Shown piece by piece: positions 35,900 to 42,911 of a stretch of DNA of 64,000 nt. Position 1 is the stretch's first letter. The number at the start of each line of letters is the position of its first letter. The notes under the pieces are model-generated. The model was not told the origin of the DNA and made no database searches. It saw only the letters and a list, made by a program, of their open reading frames with translations. Both the position numbers and the translations under genes were made by a program. This DNA comes from CAZWDL01 sp964632995 (GTDB lineage Bacteria > Bacteroidota > Bacteroidia > Chitinophagales > Saprospiraceae), in NCBI GenBank assembly GCA_964632995.1, contig CAZWDL010000017.1, positions 13,866-77,865 on the forward strand. The letters are read 5' to 3'.

Positions 35900-36685
35900 T
35901 CATTTTGCCGTCCATCCCCCATCCACCGTCAGGGTCGCTCCCACCACATAGCTGGCGGCCTCGCCGGCCAGGAAGATCGCCGCGCCCTGGATTTCGCGCA
36001 GCTCACCCCAGCGGCCCAGCGCGGTGGCGCCGACGATGAATTTTTTAGCTTCCTCCGTGTCGGCGATCGGGATATTCATCTCCGTCAGAAAAGGGCCGGG
36101 GCAGATGGCATTGACATTGATGTTGAAGGGCGCCAGCTCGAGGGCGAGGGCGCGCGTCATCTGCACCACCGCTCCTTTGCTGGAGGTGTAAGGCGTGCGA
36201 TTGGCCAGTCCGACCAGCCCCAGTGTACTGGCCAGGTTGATGATGCGCCCGCCGCCGGCTGCTTTCATACACGGAACCACCGCCCGGGAGGCCAGCCAGA
36301 CGCCATTGGTATTCACTTCCATGACTTGCTTGAATTCGTCATAAGACAACTCATCGATGGCCCCGCGAATGTTGATGCCGGCGTTGTTGATGAGGATGTC
36401 GAGGCGACCGAAGGATTCCATTGCGGCTTCGGCCATGGCTTCCATCTGTGCCGGCCGGGTGACATCAGCCTCGAAAGCAAGGGCTTCCGAATCATATGAG
36501 GCCGATAATTCCTTAGCTGCCTTTTCCCCTTCTTCCAAGTGACGGCTAACCAGCATGACATCCGCTCCGGCAGAAGCGAGGCCGGCGGCCATCGCGAGGC
36601 CCAGGCCTTTGGATCCTCCGGTGACGACGGCGGCTTTTCCGGAAAGGTCGAATTGCTGGATGCCTGGTAAGAGTTGATTTGTCAT
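35900..36685 (-). CDS. Short-chain dehydrogenase (gluconate 5-dehydrogenase-like)
   Basis: A complete 261-residue classical SDR. Cofactor motif TGGSKGLG (22-29), NNAG (about 100-103), catalytic Ser in NLAST (about 151), Tyr and Lys in PYTSSKGAV (about 165-170), then CPGPFLTEMN and the C-terminal dimer segment YVVGATLTVDGGW. The pattern is closest to gluconate 5-dehydrogenase or 2-keto-3-deoxygluconate oxidoreductase types. With the DenD-like enzyme and the truncated SDR it forms a minus-strand group of sugar-acid oxidoreductases. Exact substrate cannot be read from sequence. Confidence 0.85.
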   Translation of the reverse strand: MTNQLLPGIQQFDLSGKAAVVTGGSKGLGLAMAAGLASAGADVMLVSRHLEEGEKAAKELSASYDSEALAFEADVTRPAQMEAMAEAAMESFGRLDILINNAGINIRGAIDELSYDEFKQVMEVNTNGVWLASRAVVPCMKAAGGGRIINLASTLGLVGLANRTPYTSSKGAVVQMTRALALELAPFNINVNAICPGPFLTEMNIPIADTEEAKKFIVGATALGRWGELREIQGAAIFLAGEAASYVVGATLTVDGGWTAK

Positions 36686-36806
36686 ATTTGAAATAATTTT
36701 TAAAGGTCTTTGACAAAAGTAAATTGTCAGCCAGGCAAGAGAGCCCGAAAACCTTAACTCGGATTTTTCAGTCGCCCCCTCAGGGTTCCCCCCAGCCGCC
36801 TACCTT

Positions 36807-36838
36807 CGAGTATCCAGCACCCAGCACCCAGCCCCTAG
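36807..36838. repeat. Heptad repeat at the end of the M48-like gene
   Basis: TATCCAG CACCCAG CACCCAG CCCCTAG repeats a 7-base unit four times and ends within the stop codon region of the next gene (stop at 36835-36837). Confidence 0.6.
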
Positions 36839-37770
36839 CCCAGCTTATGTCCGCAGTTCGGGCAAAAGATGCCCGCGGCTTCCAGCTTAAAGCCGCAGGC
36901 GGGGCAGAAGTTGAGCTGTTCCGTTCCGGAAGGGCTGACCTGTTTCATTTCCGTTTTTCGTTCCAGCACGCGCTGGTAGTCGCCCGCGTCGGTCCATTTA
37001 AACAATTCGCTGGCGCGGGCCACCGCCCAAAGATTATTTTTAAAGAGGAACTTGAGCACCTTGTCGAAAGCCTTCTCACTGAAACCTTCGAATTCGCGGG
37101 CCTGGGTGACGAAATCGTCGAGATTGAAGGTATCCCAGTAGTTTTTCGGTAGTCCGGCCAGTTTGGCCAGTACACCGGTGGCGACAGTGATGTCTTGACA
37201 GGCCAGCAGGCCGGTGCGGTCGGCGGTATATTCGGCCATCTGCATCCAGTAGAAAAGCGTATAACGCAAACCGATAGAAACGAGCCCGCCGATACCCATC
37301 GTGATGCCTGAGAAAGCCTCCGCCATTTCCGGCAGTATGGAACCGATTTCCTGGTAGAGAATATGGCGGCTTTTGATATGTCCGATTTCCCGGCCAATGA
37401 TAAAAAGCAGTTCCTCATCCGACAGGTCTTCCACTGCTTCCGAGGCGAGCATGATCATGGGCCGTTCGACGCCCAGGGTGATGGCTTCCAGGCCCTCGGC
37501 GCGATATACGTAGAGATCGGGGATGTCGGGCAGGTTGGTGATGCGGCAGGCTTCATGCAACAGACCGAAGAGTTCCGGCATGCTGCTGGGGGTCAACTTC
37601 AGGCTATTGCCCGTGAATTGCAGCTTCAGGATCCGTTCGATCCCCATTTCATAGAACTTCTTGACCACCATATCGAGGCCCTTGGTGCGTTCCAGCGTAT
37701 CCAGGGCGCGGGTATCGAAAGGGTGCTCGTATTCCCTGGGGTGCAGGTTGATCAGTGTTTTCAGCTCCAT
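36835..37770 (-). CDS. M48-like metallopeptidase with altered zinc motif and C-terminal zinc ribbon
   Basis: A 311-residue protein with the M48 fold: an N-terminal helical part, DELLFIIG-type segment and the third-ligand region MAEYTADRTGLLA with Glu180. The zinc motif, normally HEXXH, reads REIGH (127-131, in IIGREIGHIKSRH), so the first His is replaced by Arg (CGG codon, two changes from His). The catalytic Glu and second His remain. A membrane-touching stretch (about 150-178) follows. Residues 290-310 form a zinc ribbon, FCPACGFKL and FCPNCGHKLG. It may be an inactive or altered peptidase. The start overlaps the end of the TM2 gene by 10 bp, so the two are coupled. Confidence 0.75.
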   Translation of the reverse strand: MELKTLINLHPREYEHPFDTRALDTLERTKGLDMVVKKFYEMGIERILKLQFTGNSLKLTPSSMPELFGLLHEACRITNLPDIPDLYVYRAEGLEAITLGVERPMIMLASEAVEDLSDEELLFIIGREIGHIKSRHILYQEIGSILPEMAEAFSGITMGIGGLVSIGLRYTLFYWMQMAEYTADRTGLLACQDITVATGVLAKLAGLPKNYWDTFNLDDFVTQAREFEGFSEKAFDKVLKFLFKNNLWAVARASELFKWTDAGDYQRVLERKTEMKQVSPSGTEQLNFCPACGFKLEAAGIFCPNCGHKLG

Positions 37771-38159
37771 AGTGGCTTTTTACCTTCGGCCACCTGGTAG
37801 GCGTCGATCATGGACCAGATCCAGATGGGGAGGACCAAAAAGGGGACGATAAAGACCAACAGCACGGCGCCGCCTAGCATGAGCGCCCCCTTTTTGGTAT
37901 CGCCGTTGTAAAACTGTCCTACTCCGGTGAGTAGAAAGGACAGCCCCGTGGCCAGCAGCGGCGTTTTGTCCCGGGCGTAATTACCCGCTTGAACCGGTCC
38001 GCTCTGGCTGGAGCTGGGCGAACGGTAGGCGCTTTGGCGGCCGCTGTCGGGCTCCGGATCTGTCATTGTGCGTTGGGTGGTGACCGTTAGTGCATTGCCA
38101 CACTGAACACAGAACTTGGATCCTGTTTTGTTTTGATTTCCACAATTTGTACAGAACAT
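37761..38159 (-). CDS. Zinc-ribbon / TM2-domain membrane protein
   Basis: A 132-residue protein. The N-terminus is a zinc ribbon (MFCTNCGNQN and FCVQCGNAL, four cysteines in two CXXC pairs). A Ser/Pro-rich linker (about 35-62) leads to a TM2 domain: LLATGLSFLLTGVGQFYNGD, then KKGALMLGGAVLLVFIVPF and WIWSMIDAYQVAE. TM2 has two membrane helices joined by a short loop with a conserved Asp-Ala-Tyr. Function is unknown. It lies between the TIR gene (40-bp gap) and the M48-like gene (10-bp overlap), in one operon, and shares zinc ribbons with the latter. Confidence 0.85.
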   Translation of the reverse strand: MFCTNCGNQNKTGSKFCVQCGNALTVTTQRTMTDPEPDSGRQSAYRSPSSSQSGPVQAGNYARDKTPLLATGLSFLLTGVGQFYNGDTKKGALMLGGAVLLVFIVPFLVLPIWIWSMIDAYQVAEGKKPLWS

Positions 38160-38199
38160 GGTATTTGGGTTTTAGTCTCTAAATATGGGTTTTTTCAAT

Positions 38200-39207
38200 C
38201 TACAAAGACAATCCCGAGATTCGCGGCGGCGCATCACTCGCCGGGAAGAAAATGCGCACGTAGCCCGGCATGCCGCCGTCGGGACGAAGCCTGCCCAGCG
38301 TATATTTAATTTCCTCACCTTCTTCTTTATTGGATAAGAAGCCGAGGCTGCGGCGACCGGTGTCTTTCTTTTCTTCCACCTGGAAGGGTTGCTTATAGAG
38401 ATGCAGGCGTTGACAGGCGACCTCGACGCTGTGTTTGCGAAAGCCTTCTTCCAAGTGTCCGTTTTGCAGCAGCGTAGGATGAATCAACTCTGCCGTCGCG
38501 GAACTATCCGCTTGCGTACCGTAGCAGGCCAGGTAATCCAGCAGGCCCTGCAGCAGGATTTCTGCTTCCTGTTCCTTGTCGCTTTCGGTGCGCTCCTCAA
38601 CAGCTTCAGGCCGTTTTTCATCCCCGGCCGGCGCAGCTTCTTTTACGGAAGCCTTAGCCTTCCGAATTTGCTGGCGGCCGTAATCGATTAAGTCATTCGC
38701 CACCTGATTGACCTTTCGCTCCAGGCGCTCCTTAGCGGAGAGAAATTCCTGGGCGATGCCCTGCAGTTCCACTGCGATATTTTTAAAAGCTTTATCCTCG
38801 TTTTCCCAGTGGCTGCTGCGGATGGGATGGCCGCCGGCAGGCAGCGGCTTGAGGCTGGCCAGCAGGTCGAGCTGCCAGAGGCAATCCCGCAGGATAACCG
38901 GAATGATTTTCACCTCGTCCCGCTTTTGCCGTTCGAAGGCTTCGCGGAGTTCCTCTTCGTATTTGTTATAGCAATCGGGCGCCAGAAAGTTGGCGCTGAT
39001 GAGCAACAAAATCACGTGGGCTTTGTGCAAATATTCGCGTTGCACTTCCGGCACGCTGGCTCCGGGATCGATCTTACCGTCGTGCCAGACATCAATGTAG
39101 CCCTGACGCTGCAGCGAACTCAGATGGCGCTCCAGCTCGTTCTTGAGCGATTCGTCCTCTTCGGCGTAGAGGAGGTACAAATTGATATTGCCGGGGCGGT
39201 CCTGCAT
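38200..39207 (-). CDS. TIR-domain protein
   Basis: A 335-residue protein. Residues 8-145 match a bacterial TIR domain: INLYLLYAEEDESLKNELERH with box 1, the W-H-D-G-K-I-D-P-G stretch, VILLLISANFLAPDCYNKYE with Glu84-86 at the NAD-cleaving position, and IIPVILRDC. A long charged helix (about 150-210) and a linker lead to an unrecognised C-terminal beta-rich part (about 215-335). Bacterial TIR proteins cleave NAD or make signal nucleotides, commonly in antiviral defence, and can be triggered through their partner domain. It leads an operon with the TM2 and M48-like genes. Whether this one acts in defence is inference. Confidence 0.85.
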   Translation of the reverse strand: MQDRPGNINLYLLYAEEDESLKNELERHLSSLQRQGYIDVWHDGKIDPGASVPEVQREYLHKAHVILLLISANFLAPDCYNKYEEELREAFERQKRDEVKIIPVILRDCLWQLDLLASLKPLPAGGHPIRSSHWENEDKAFKNIAVELQGIAQEFLSAKERLERKVNQVANDLIDYGRQQIRKAKASVKEAAPAGDEKRPEAVEERTESDKEQEAEILLQGLLDYLACYGTQADSSATAELIHPTLLQNGHLEEGFRKHSVEVACQRLHLYKQPFQVEEKKDTGRRSLGFLSNKEEGEEIKYTLGRLRPDGGMPGYVRIFFPASDAPPRISGLSL

Positions 39208-39582
39208 GGGTGTACGGTGTGCAAAAAGTTATCGTTGCAGTTCATTCGGGCTCATAAGGTAGGAAAATGAACGGTTTAACGCAATATTAAAGCGGTATTT
39301 AATCCGGTAATAAACCCAGCATGAGGTATTTGGAGTATTTGTGCACCCTTTATTTTTTTACAGGTGGTCGGATTCCGTAAAACCGGCAGTTGGCAGGTAG
39401 ATGAAATATTACCTTCTCCGGAGGATTCTTCCGGACTGGAGGGCTCTCCTCATAAGAGTTTTGACAGCTAAACAAAAGCAGCGAAAAGAACGAGAATCGG
39501 ACGAGGATTCCTCTGGAAATCCATGCTTTCTTCGTTGAAAACCAATTGAGGTTTTACATTTTAAACAAAAATCTTACAAACT
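39208..39582. other. Gene-free region
   Basis: No ORF was supported. CTCCGGAGGA and TTCCGGACTGGAGG at 39416-39441 form an imperfect hairpin. This stretch must hold the TIR operon promoter (minus strand), but I could not assign clear -33/-7 boxes. Confidence 0.4.
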
Positions 39583-40266
39583 TTACGACTCTATTACCTC
39601 CAATATCTCCTTAAGCTCCTCCAACTCGTCGATGACGTAATCCGGCCCGGCCTTACGCAGCTGTTCCGCCGTATGCGCACCGGTAGTAACGCCGACAGTA
39701 CAGCTACACCCCGCATTTTTTCCTTCTTCCACGTCAATGGCCGCATCGCCGATCTTGGCGACCTGGCGGCTGTCCGGCACGCCCAGCTTTTTCTGAGCCA
39801 GGTGGATCATGTCCGGCTCCGGCCGGCTGTTTTCGACCTGATCGGCGGTGATCAATTCGTCGAAGTGAACGCCTTTTTTCCAGTGCAGCTTGTCGATAAG
39901 GGATTCAGCGGTTTTGAGATCGTAGCCCGTATTCAAAACGACAAAGACGTCGTGATCTTTAAGATAGCGAAATATTTCTTCCGCCCCTTCCTGCGGGCTC
40001 ACCTCCAGTTTGTCATACGCTTTTTCGAGAATAGAAAGAAAGCTTTTGTGAATGGAGTCGACTTCACGGTCGCTATGCGTTTTCCCATCCAGGTCAAGGA
40101 CATCCCGGATGGCCTGGCGTTTTTCCTTGCCGGCGCCCACCGCCAGCACCTGGCTGAGGGTCCGGTTATATTCTGCCTCCCGGATAGCCGCGTGCAGCGA
40201 TTTATATACAACGTTGTGTTCGTTGACCGTAGTGCCGGCCATGTCAAAGACCACCATTTTAATCAT
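39583..40266 (-). CDS. Phosphonatase-like HAD hydrolase
   Basis: A 227-residue HAD hydrolase of the group closest to phosphonoacetaldehyde hydrolase (PhnX-like, TIGR03351 pattern). The nucleophile Asp8 lies in VVFDMAGTTVNE, matching the DxAGTT form typical of phosphonatases. The cap region (about 16-85) follows, then NTGYD in motif II, Lys near 144 region, and motif III KIGDAAIDVEEGKNAG. In this clade the Schiff-base lysine of true PhnX is reported to be absent, so the substrate may be a related phosphonate aldehyde rather than phosphonoacetaldehyde itself. It overlaps the FAD oxidoreductase gene by 8 bp; this pairing is a known synteny in phosphonate clusters. Confidence 0.85.
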   Translation of the reverse strand: MIKMVVFDMAGTTVNEHNVVYKSLHAAIREAEYNRTLSQVLAVGAGKEKRQAIRDVLDLDGKTHSDREVDSIHKSFLSILEKAYDKLEVSPQEGAEEIFRYLKDHDVFVVLNTGYDLKTAESLIDKLHWKKGVHFDELITADQVENSRPEPDMIHLAQKKLGVPDSRQVAKIGDAAIDVEEGKNAGCSCTVGVTTGAHTAEQLRKAGPDYVIDELEELKEILEVIES

Positions 40267-41425
40267 AACCGAAAATGTTGTTGATGTTGTGAAGCGCCAA
40301 TCCAGGGCCGGCGGTCATGCCTTTGCCGCCGATTCCCGTAACGAGGTGGATGTTATTACCAATCGTCTTCTGATAAAGATCTTTGGATTTGGGCTGGGTA
40401 TAGATGCCAATCCATTGCGTATCGACCTCCCAGTTATCCAGCTCGAAAATTTTTGCTGCTTCCGTTAAAAAAAACTGATTGATATCGTTTCTTATGTCAA
40501 AATTCGAGGTTGTTCCGGCGCCAAGATCCCAATATTCGTGGGAATCTCCCAAAATAATGCTTCCGTCGGCTTCTTGTTTAAAGAGCAGGTGGATACCCCA
40601 ATCCTTCCAGAACGAGTCCCCGCCTTCACCGGCTTTTACCGAAGCATAGGAGGGGCATTCACGAAAGCTCTCGTAGCGGCGGATGGTCAGTCCGGTGAGC
40701 ACATTGCCGGGGATACGCACCTCCTGCTGTAGCTTCAGGCGCATCATCTGCAGTTTGACGGCTTGCAATTCGCTTTCCCGAACCAGCTCCGGATACAGCA
40801 AGCCTAAATCGTTGCCGGAACAAACAATGACCTTGGCGGCAGTATATTTTTCACCGCGGTTGTCGAGAACGGCACATCGAGTCCCCTCCCTGTCAACGTT
40901 CCGGACAAGCGTGTTTGGGAAATGCGTAAAAAGCGGATTCTGCTCCAAGTATTCCTGTACCCGCCCGATCATAGTGCGGGGGTTCACCGACAATTCTTCC
41001 GGAAAAAATAAGCCGCCCCGGCAGTAATCCGCCCGCAGCGCCGGATACCGGGCCAGGCACGCTTCCGGATCGAGCAATTCGGAGGGGTAATCATTTTGCC
41101 GGTTGATCTGATGCAATTCCCGGATCAACTGATGTTCTTCCTCATCAGAGGCAATGTAAATGCTGCCTTCCTGCCGGACCCCGATGTCGAATTTCGCCTG
41201 GAGCGCTTTGTAAATCCGGAGACTCTTCCGACCGTAGGCCTGCCATTTGGAGTTCATGCCCGAAGGAACGATCTGCCCGAAATTGCGGACGGTCGCGCCG
41301 GCAGGTTTTGGATTTCTCTCAAATAAGGCAACGGTCAGTCCTTTGTCCAGCGCGTGATAGGCGTGAAACGTTCCCAAAACGCCGCCGCCTATGACGATTA
41401 GGTCAAAATGCGATTTGGATATCAT
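40259..41425 (-). CDS. FAD-dependent oxidoreductase of phosphonate clusters (TIGR03364-like)
   Basis: A 388-residue DAO-type flavoenzyme. The dinucleotide motif VIGGGVLG is at 11-18 and the second glycine-rich FAD segment is GIGGKGMTAGPGLALH near the end. NFGQIVPSGMNSKWQAYGR (about 48-66) is a mark of the TIGR03364 group. That group is associated in many genomes with the phosphonatase-like hydrolase that overlaps this gene, and is proposed to deaminate an aminophosphonate oxidatively. The product would be an aldehyde for the hydrolase to split, releasing phosphate. Substrate remains an inference. No signal peptide, so cytoplasmic. Confidence 0.85.
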   Translation of the reverse strand: MISKSHFDLIVIGGGVLGTFHAYHALDKGLTVALFERNPKPAGATVRNFGQIVPSGMNSKWQAYGRKSLRIYKALQAKFDIGVRQEGSIYIASDEEEHQLIRELHQINRQNDYPSELLDPEACLARYPALRADYCRGGLFFPEELSVNPRTMIGRVQEYLEQNPLFTHFPNTLVRNVDREGTRCAVLDNRGEKYTAAKVIVCSGNDLGLLYPELVRESELQAVKLQMMRLKLQQEVRIPGNVLTGLTIRRYESFRECPSYASVKAGEGGDSFWKDWGIHLLFKQEADGSIILGDSHEYWDLGAGTTSNFDIRNDINQFFLTEAAKIFELDNWEVDTQWIGIYTQPKSKDLYQKTIGNNIHLVTGIGGKGMTAGPGLALHNINNIFGYD

Positions 41426-41469
41426 GAAACAAAGTTTAACAGGAATTCAGGATAGTCGGGATGCTCCCG

Positions 41470-41523
41470 GATGCCGAGTGCCAGCATCAAGCATCAAGCA
41501 TCAAGCATCCAGTAACCGGCATC
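41470..41523. repeat. Heptad repeat with GATGCCG/CGGCATC ends
   Basis: ATCAAGC is repeated head to tail four times (41484-41510), and the flanks GATGCCG (41470-41476) and CGGCATC (41517-41523) are exact complements, so the array can form a loop. It fills the space between the HD-domain gene and the FAD oxidoreductase gene. Confidence 0.7.
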
Positions 41524-42115
41524 AAGTCCCCAACACCACTTTTCCCACAATTTCCGTATAATCCTCAATTTCCGGTACGTCTTTACCGAGCTCTTTGGCC
41601 TGATCGTCCCAGGCTCTGAGCTGGATGGCTTGGCGGTAGTGGGGATTACTTTCAAAGGCGTTTTTTTCGGCCTCGCTCATTTTGCCGCCCTGCAGGTGAA
41701 AACTTTTCTTCGATGCCTCGGAGAGGCCATCGTAGTAATCGGGCTCCACGGTGCAAAGATAGCGTTTGGCAGGAACGTGCAGGCGAATGGGCTCCGTAAC
41801 GGACGCAGGGAAAATATCTTTCAGGTAATCGGCGGCCAGCTCTTCGTGCAAATCGTTTTTAACGGTAGGGTTATTCGCCTCGGCAGGATCGTCCGCCAGC
41901 ATATGTCCGATATCGTGAAACAGCGCCGCCGTGATCAGTGCTTCGCTTTTGCGGGCTGTCTTCGCCAGGTAGGCGGCCTGCAGTGCATGTTCCATCTGGG
42001 TGACCTCCTCTTCGTAGTGCTCCTGACCGTGGGCTCTCATATAGTCAAAAAGGATTTGTACTTTTTCCGCTGCGACAGCCTGAAGCAGGCGTTCCTTTAA
42101 GTTCTCCGTTTTCAT
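41522..42115 (-). CDS. PhnZ/TmpB-type HD-domain diiron oxygenase
   Basis: A 197-residue HD-domain protein of the phosphonate-operon HDIG family. With a constant offset of +9 from PhnZ of known structure, all six iron ligands are kept: His43 (MEHALQ), His67-Asp68 (LFHDIGH), His90, His113 and Asp170 (AWDDQAK). The phosphonate-binding Lys also aligns (Lys117 in PAKRYL), and Glu36 falls at the lid Glu position, with His33-Tyr34 near the lid Tyr. PhnZ splits the C-P bond of 1-hydroxy-2-aminoethylphosphonate with O2, giving glycine and phosphate; TmpB does so on a trimethylated form. The hydroxylating partner PhnY/TmpA is not in the window. Confidence 0.85.
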   Translation of the reverse strand: MKTENLKERLLQAVAAEKVQILFDYMRAHGQEHYEEEVTQMEHALQAAYLAKTARKSEALITAALFHDIGHMLADDPAEANNPTVKNDLHEELAADYLKDIFPASVTEPIRLHVPAKRYLCTVEPDYYDGLSEASKKSFHLQGGKMSEAEKNAFESNPHYRQAIQLRAWDDQAKELGKDVPEIEDYTEIVGKVVLGT

Positions 42116-42124
42116 GATATAAGT

Positions 42125-42898
42125 TTAATTACAAAAGTGATAAAAACGCGCTAACTCATCCGTATTGACAAAACCGACGTCGCTCTCCAGCAACACTTTC
42201 CAGACCGCTTCCTTTTCCGGGGTGGCCCACAGGCGAAGGCGCTTGCCTTCTTTCCGAACCCTTTTACACAGCGATTTCAGACGCATTTTTTCTTCATCGG
42301 GCATGGCTCCCTCTCCATTCCAGCTGAAATGATTCTGGTAATGATCGCTAATCACCGGCATAAAGTTGGGAGAATAGCCTTTGCCCAGGTCTGACGGGCG
42401 GCCGTCCAAAGCGACCAGGCGCTCTTCTTCGCCTTTCACTGTTTCTATGGGACGGTTGCCCGAAAGGAAAACCGTAACCGCTCCCTGGTTTTTTTGATCG
42501 CCGGAGTAGGTGGTCAGTACGGAACGATAAGCCTCCAACTGCCGGCGCAAAACTTCGTAGGTCGGTTCGGCGGCAGTTTTGATGTCAATCATCAGGAAAA
42601 AAGGGCCGTCGTAACCGGAGTACACCTGCCCGTCATTTTTTTCAACACGCCGCTGTAGGGAATCCAAATACAGCTTCCGCAAAGTTCGGCGGCGACGTTT
42701 CCGCTGCGGCGGGTCGTGGGAAACGTACAGTTCTCCATCTACGAGATGGATATCCACTTCAATACTCGTGAAGCCGTATTTCAGCGCATCGCGCAAAGGC
42801 CGTTTGTGCTCGTAATCGTTGTGCGCGTGGGCCTGCGGCAGCTGCGCCCAGACCGGCAAATAAAGAAAGATGAGAAACAGCGCAATAATCAAGCGCAT
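42125..42898 (-). CDS. GDPD/PI-PLC-like phosphodiesterase, exported
   Basis: A 257-residue protein with a signal peptide (MRLIIALFLIFLYLPVWAQ) and a TIM-barrel phosphodiesterase pattern: HAHNDYEHKRPLRDAL (His24, His26), TSIEVDIHLVDGELYVSHD with the metal-binding Glu and Asp, PFFLMIDIKT and the C-terminal VGFVNTDEL. It is the AIM6-like branch of the glycerophosphodiester phosphodiesterase superfamily. Members hydrolyse phosphodiesters from lipid head groups. It stands 9 bp from the PhnZ-like gene and 13 bp after the PhoD-like gene, so it belongs to the same phosphorus-related operon. Confidence 0.85.
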   Translation of the reverse strand: MRLIIALFLIFLYLPVWAQLPQAHAHNDYEHKRPLRDALKYGFTSIEVDIHLVDGELYVSHDPPQRKRRRRTLRKLYLDSLQRRVEKNDGQVYSGYDGPFFLMIDIKTAAEPTYEVLRRQLEAYRSVLTTYSGDQKNQGAVTVFLSGNRPIETVKGEEERLVALDGRPSDLGKGYSPNFMPVISDHYQNHFSWNGEGAMPDEEKMRLKSLCKRVRKEGKRLRLWATPEKEAVWKVLLESDVGFVNTDELARFYHFCN

Positions 42899-42911
42899 AA
42901 ATCAAAGATTT

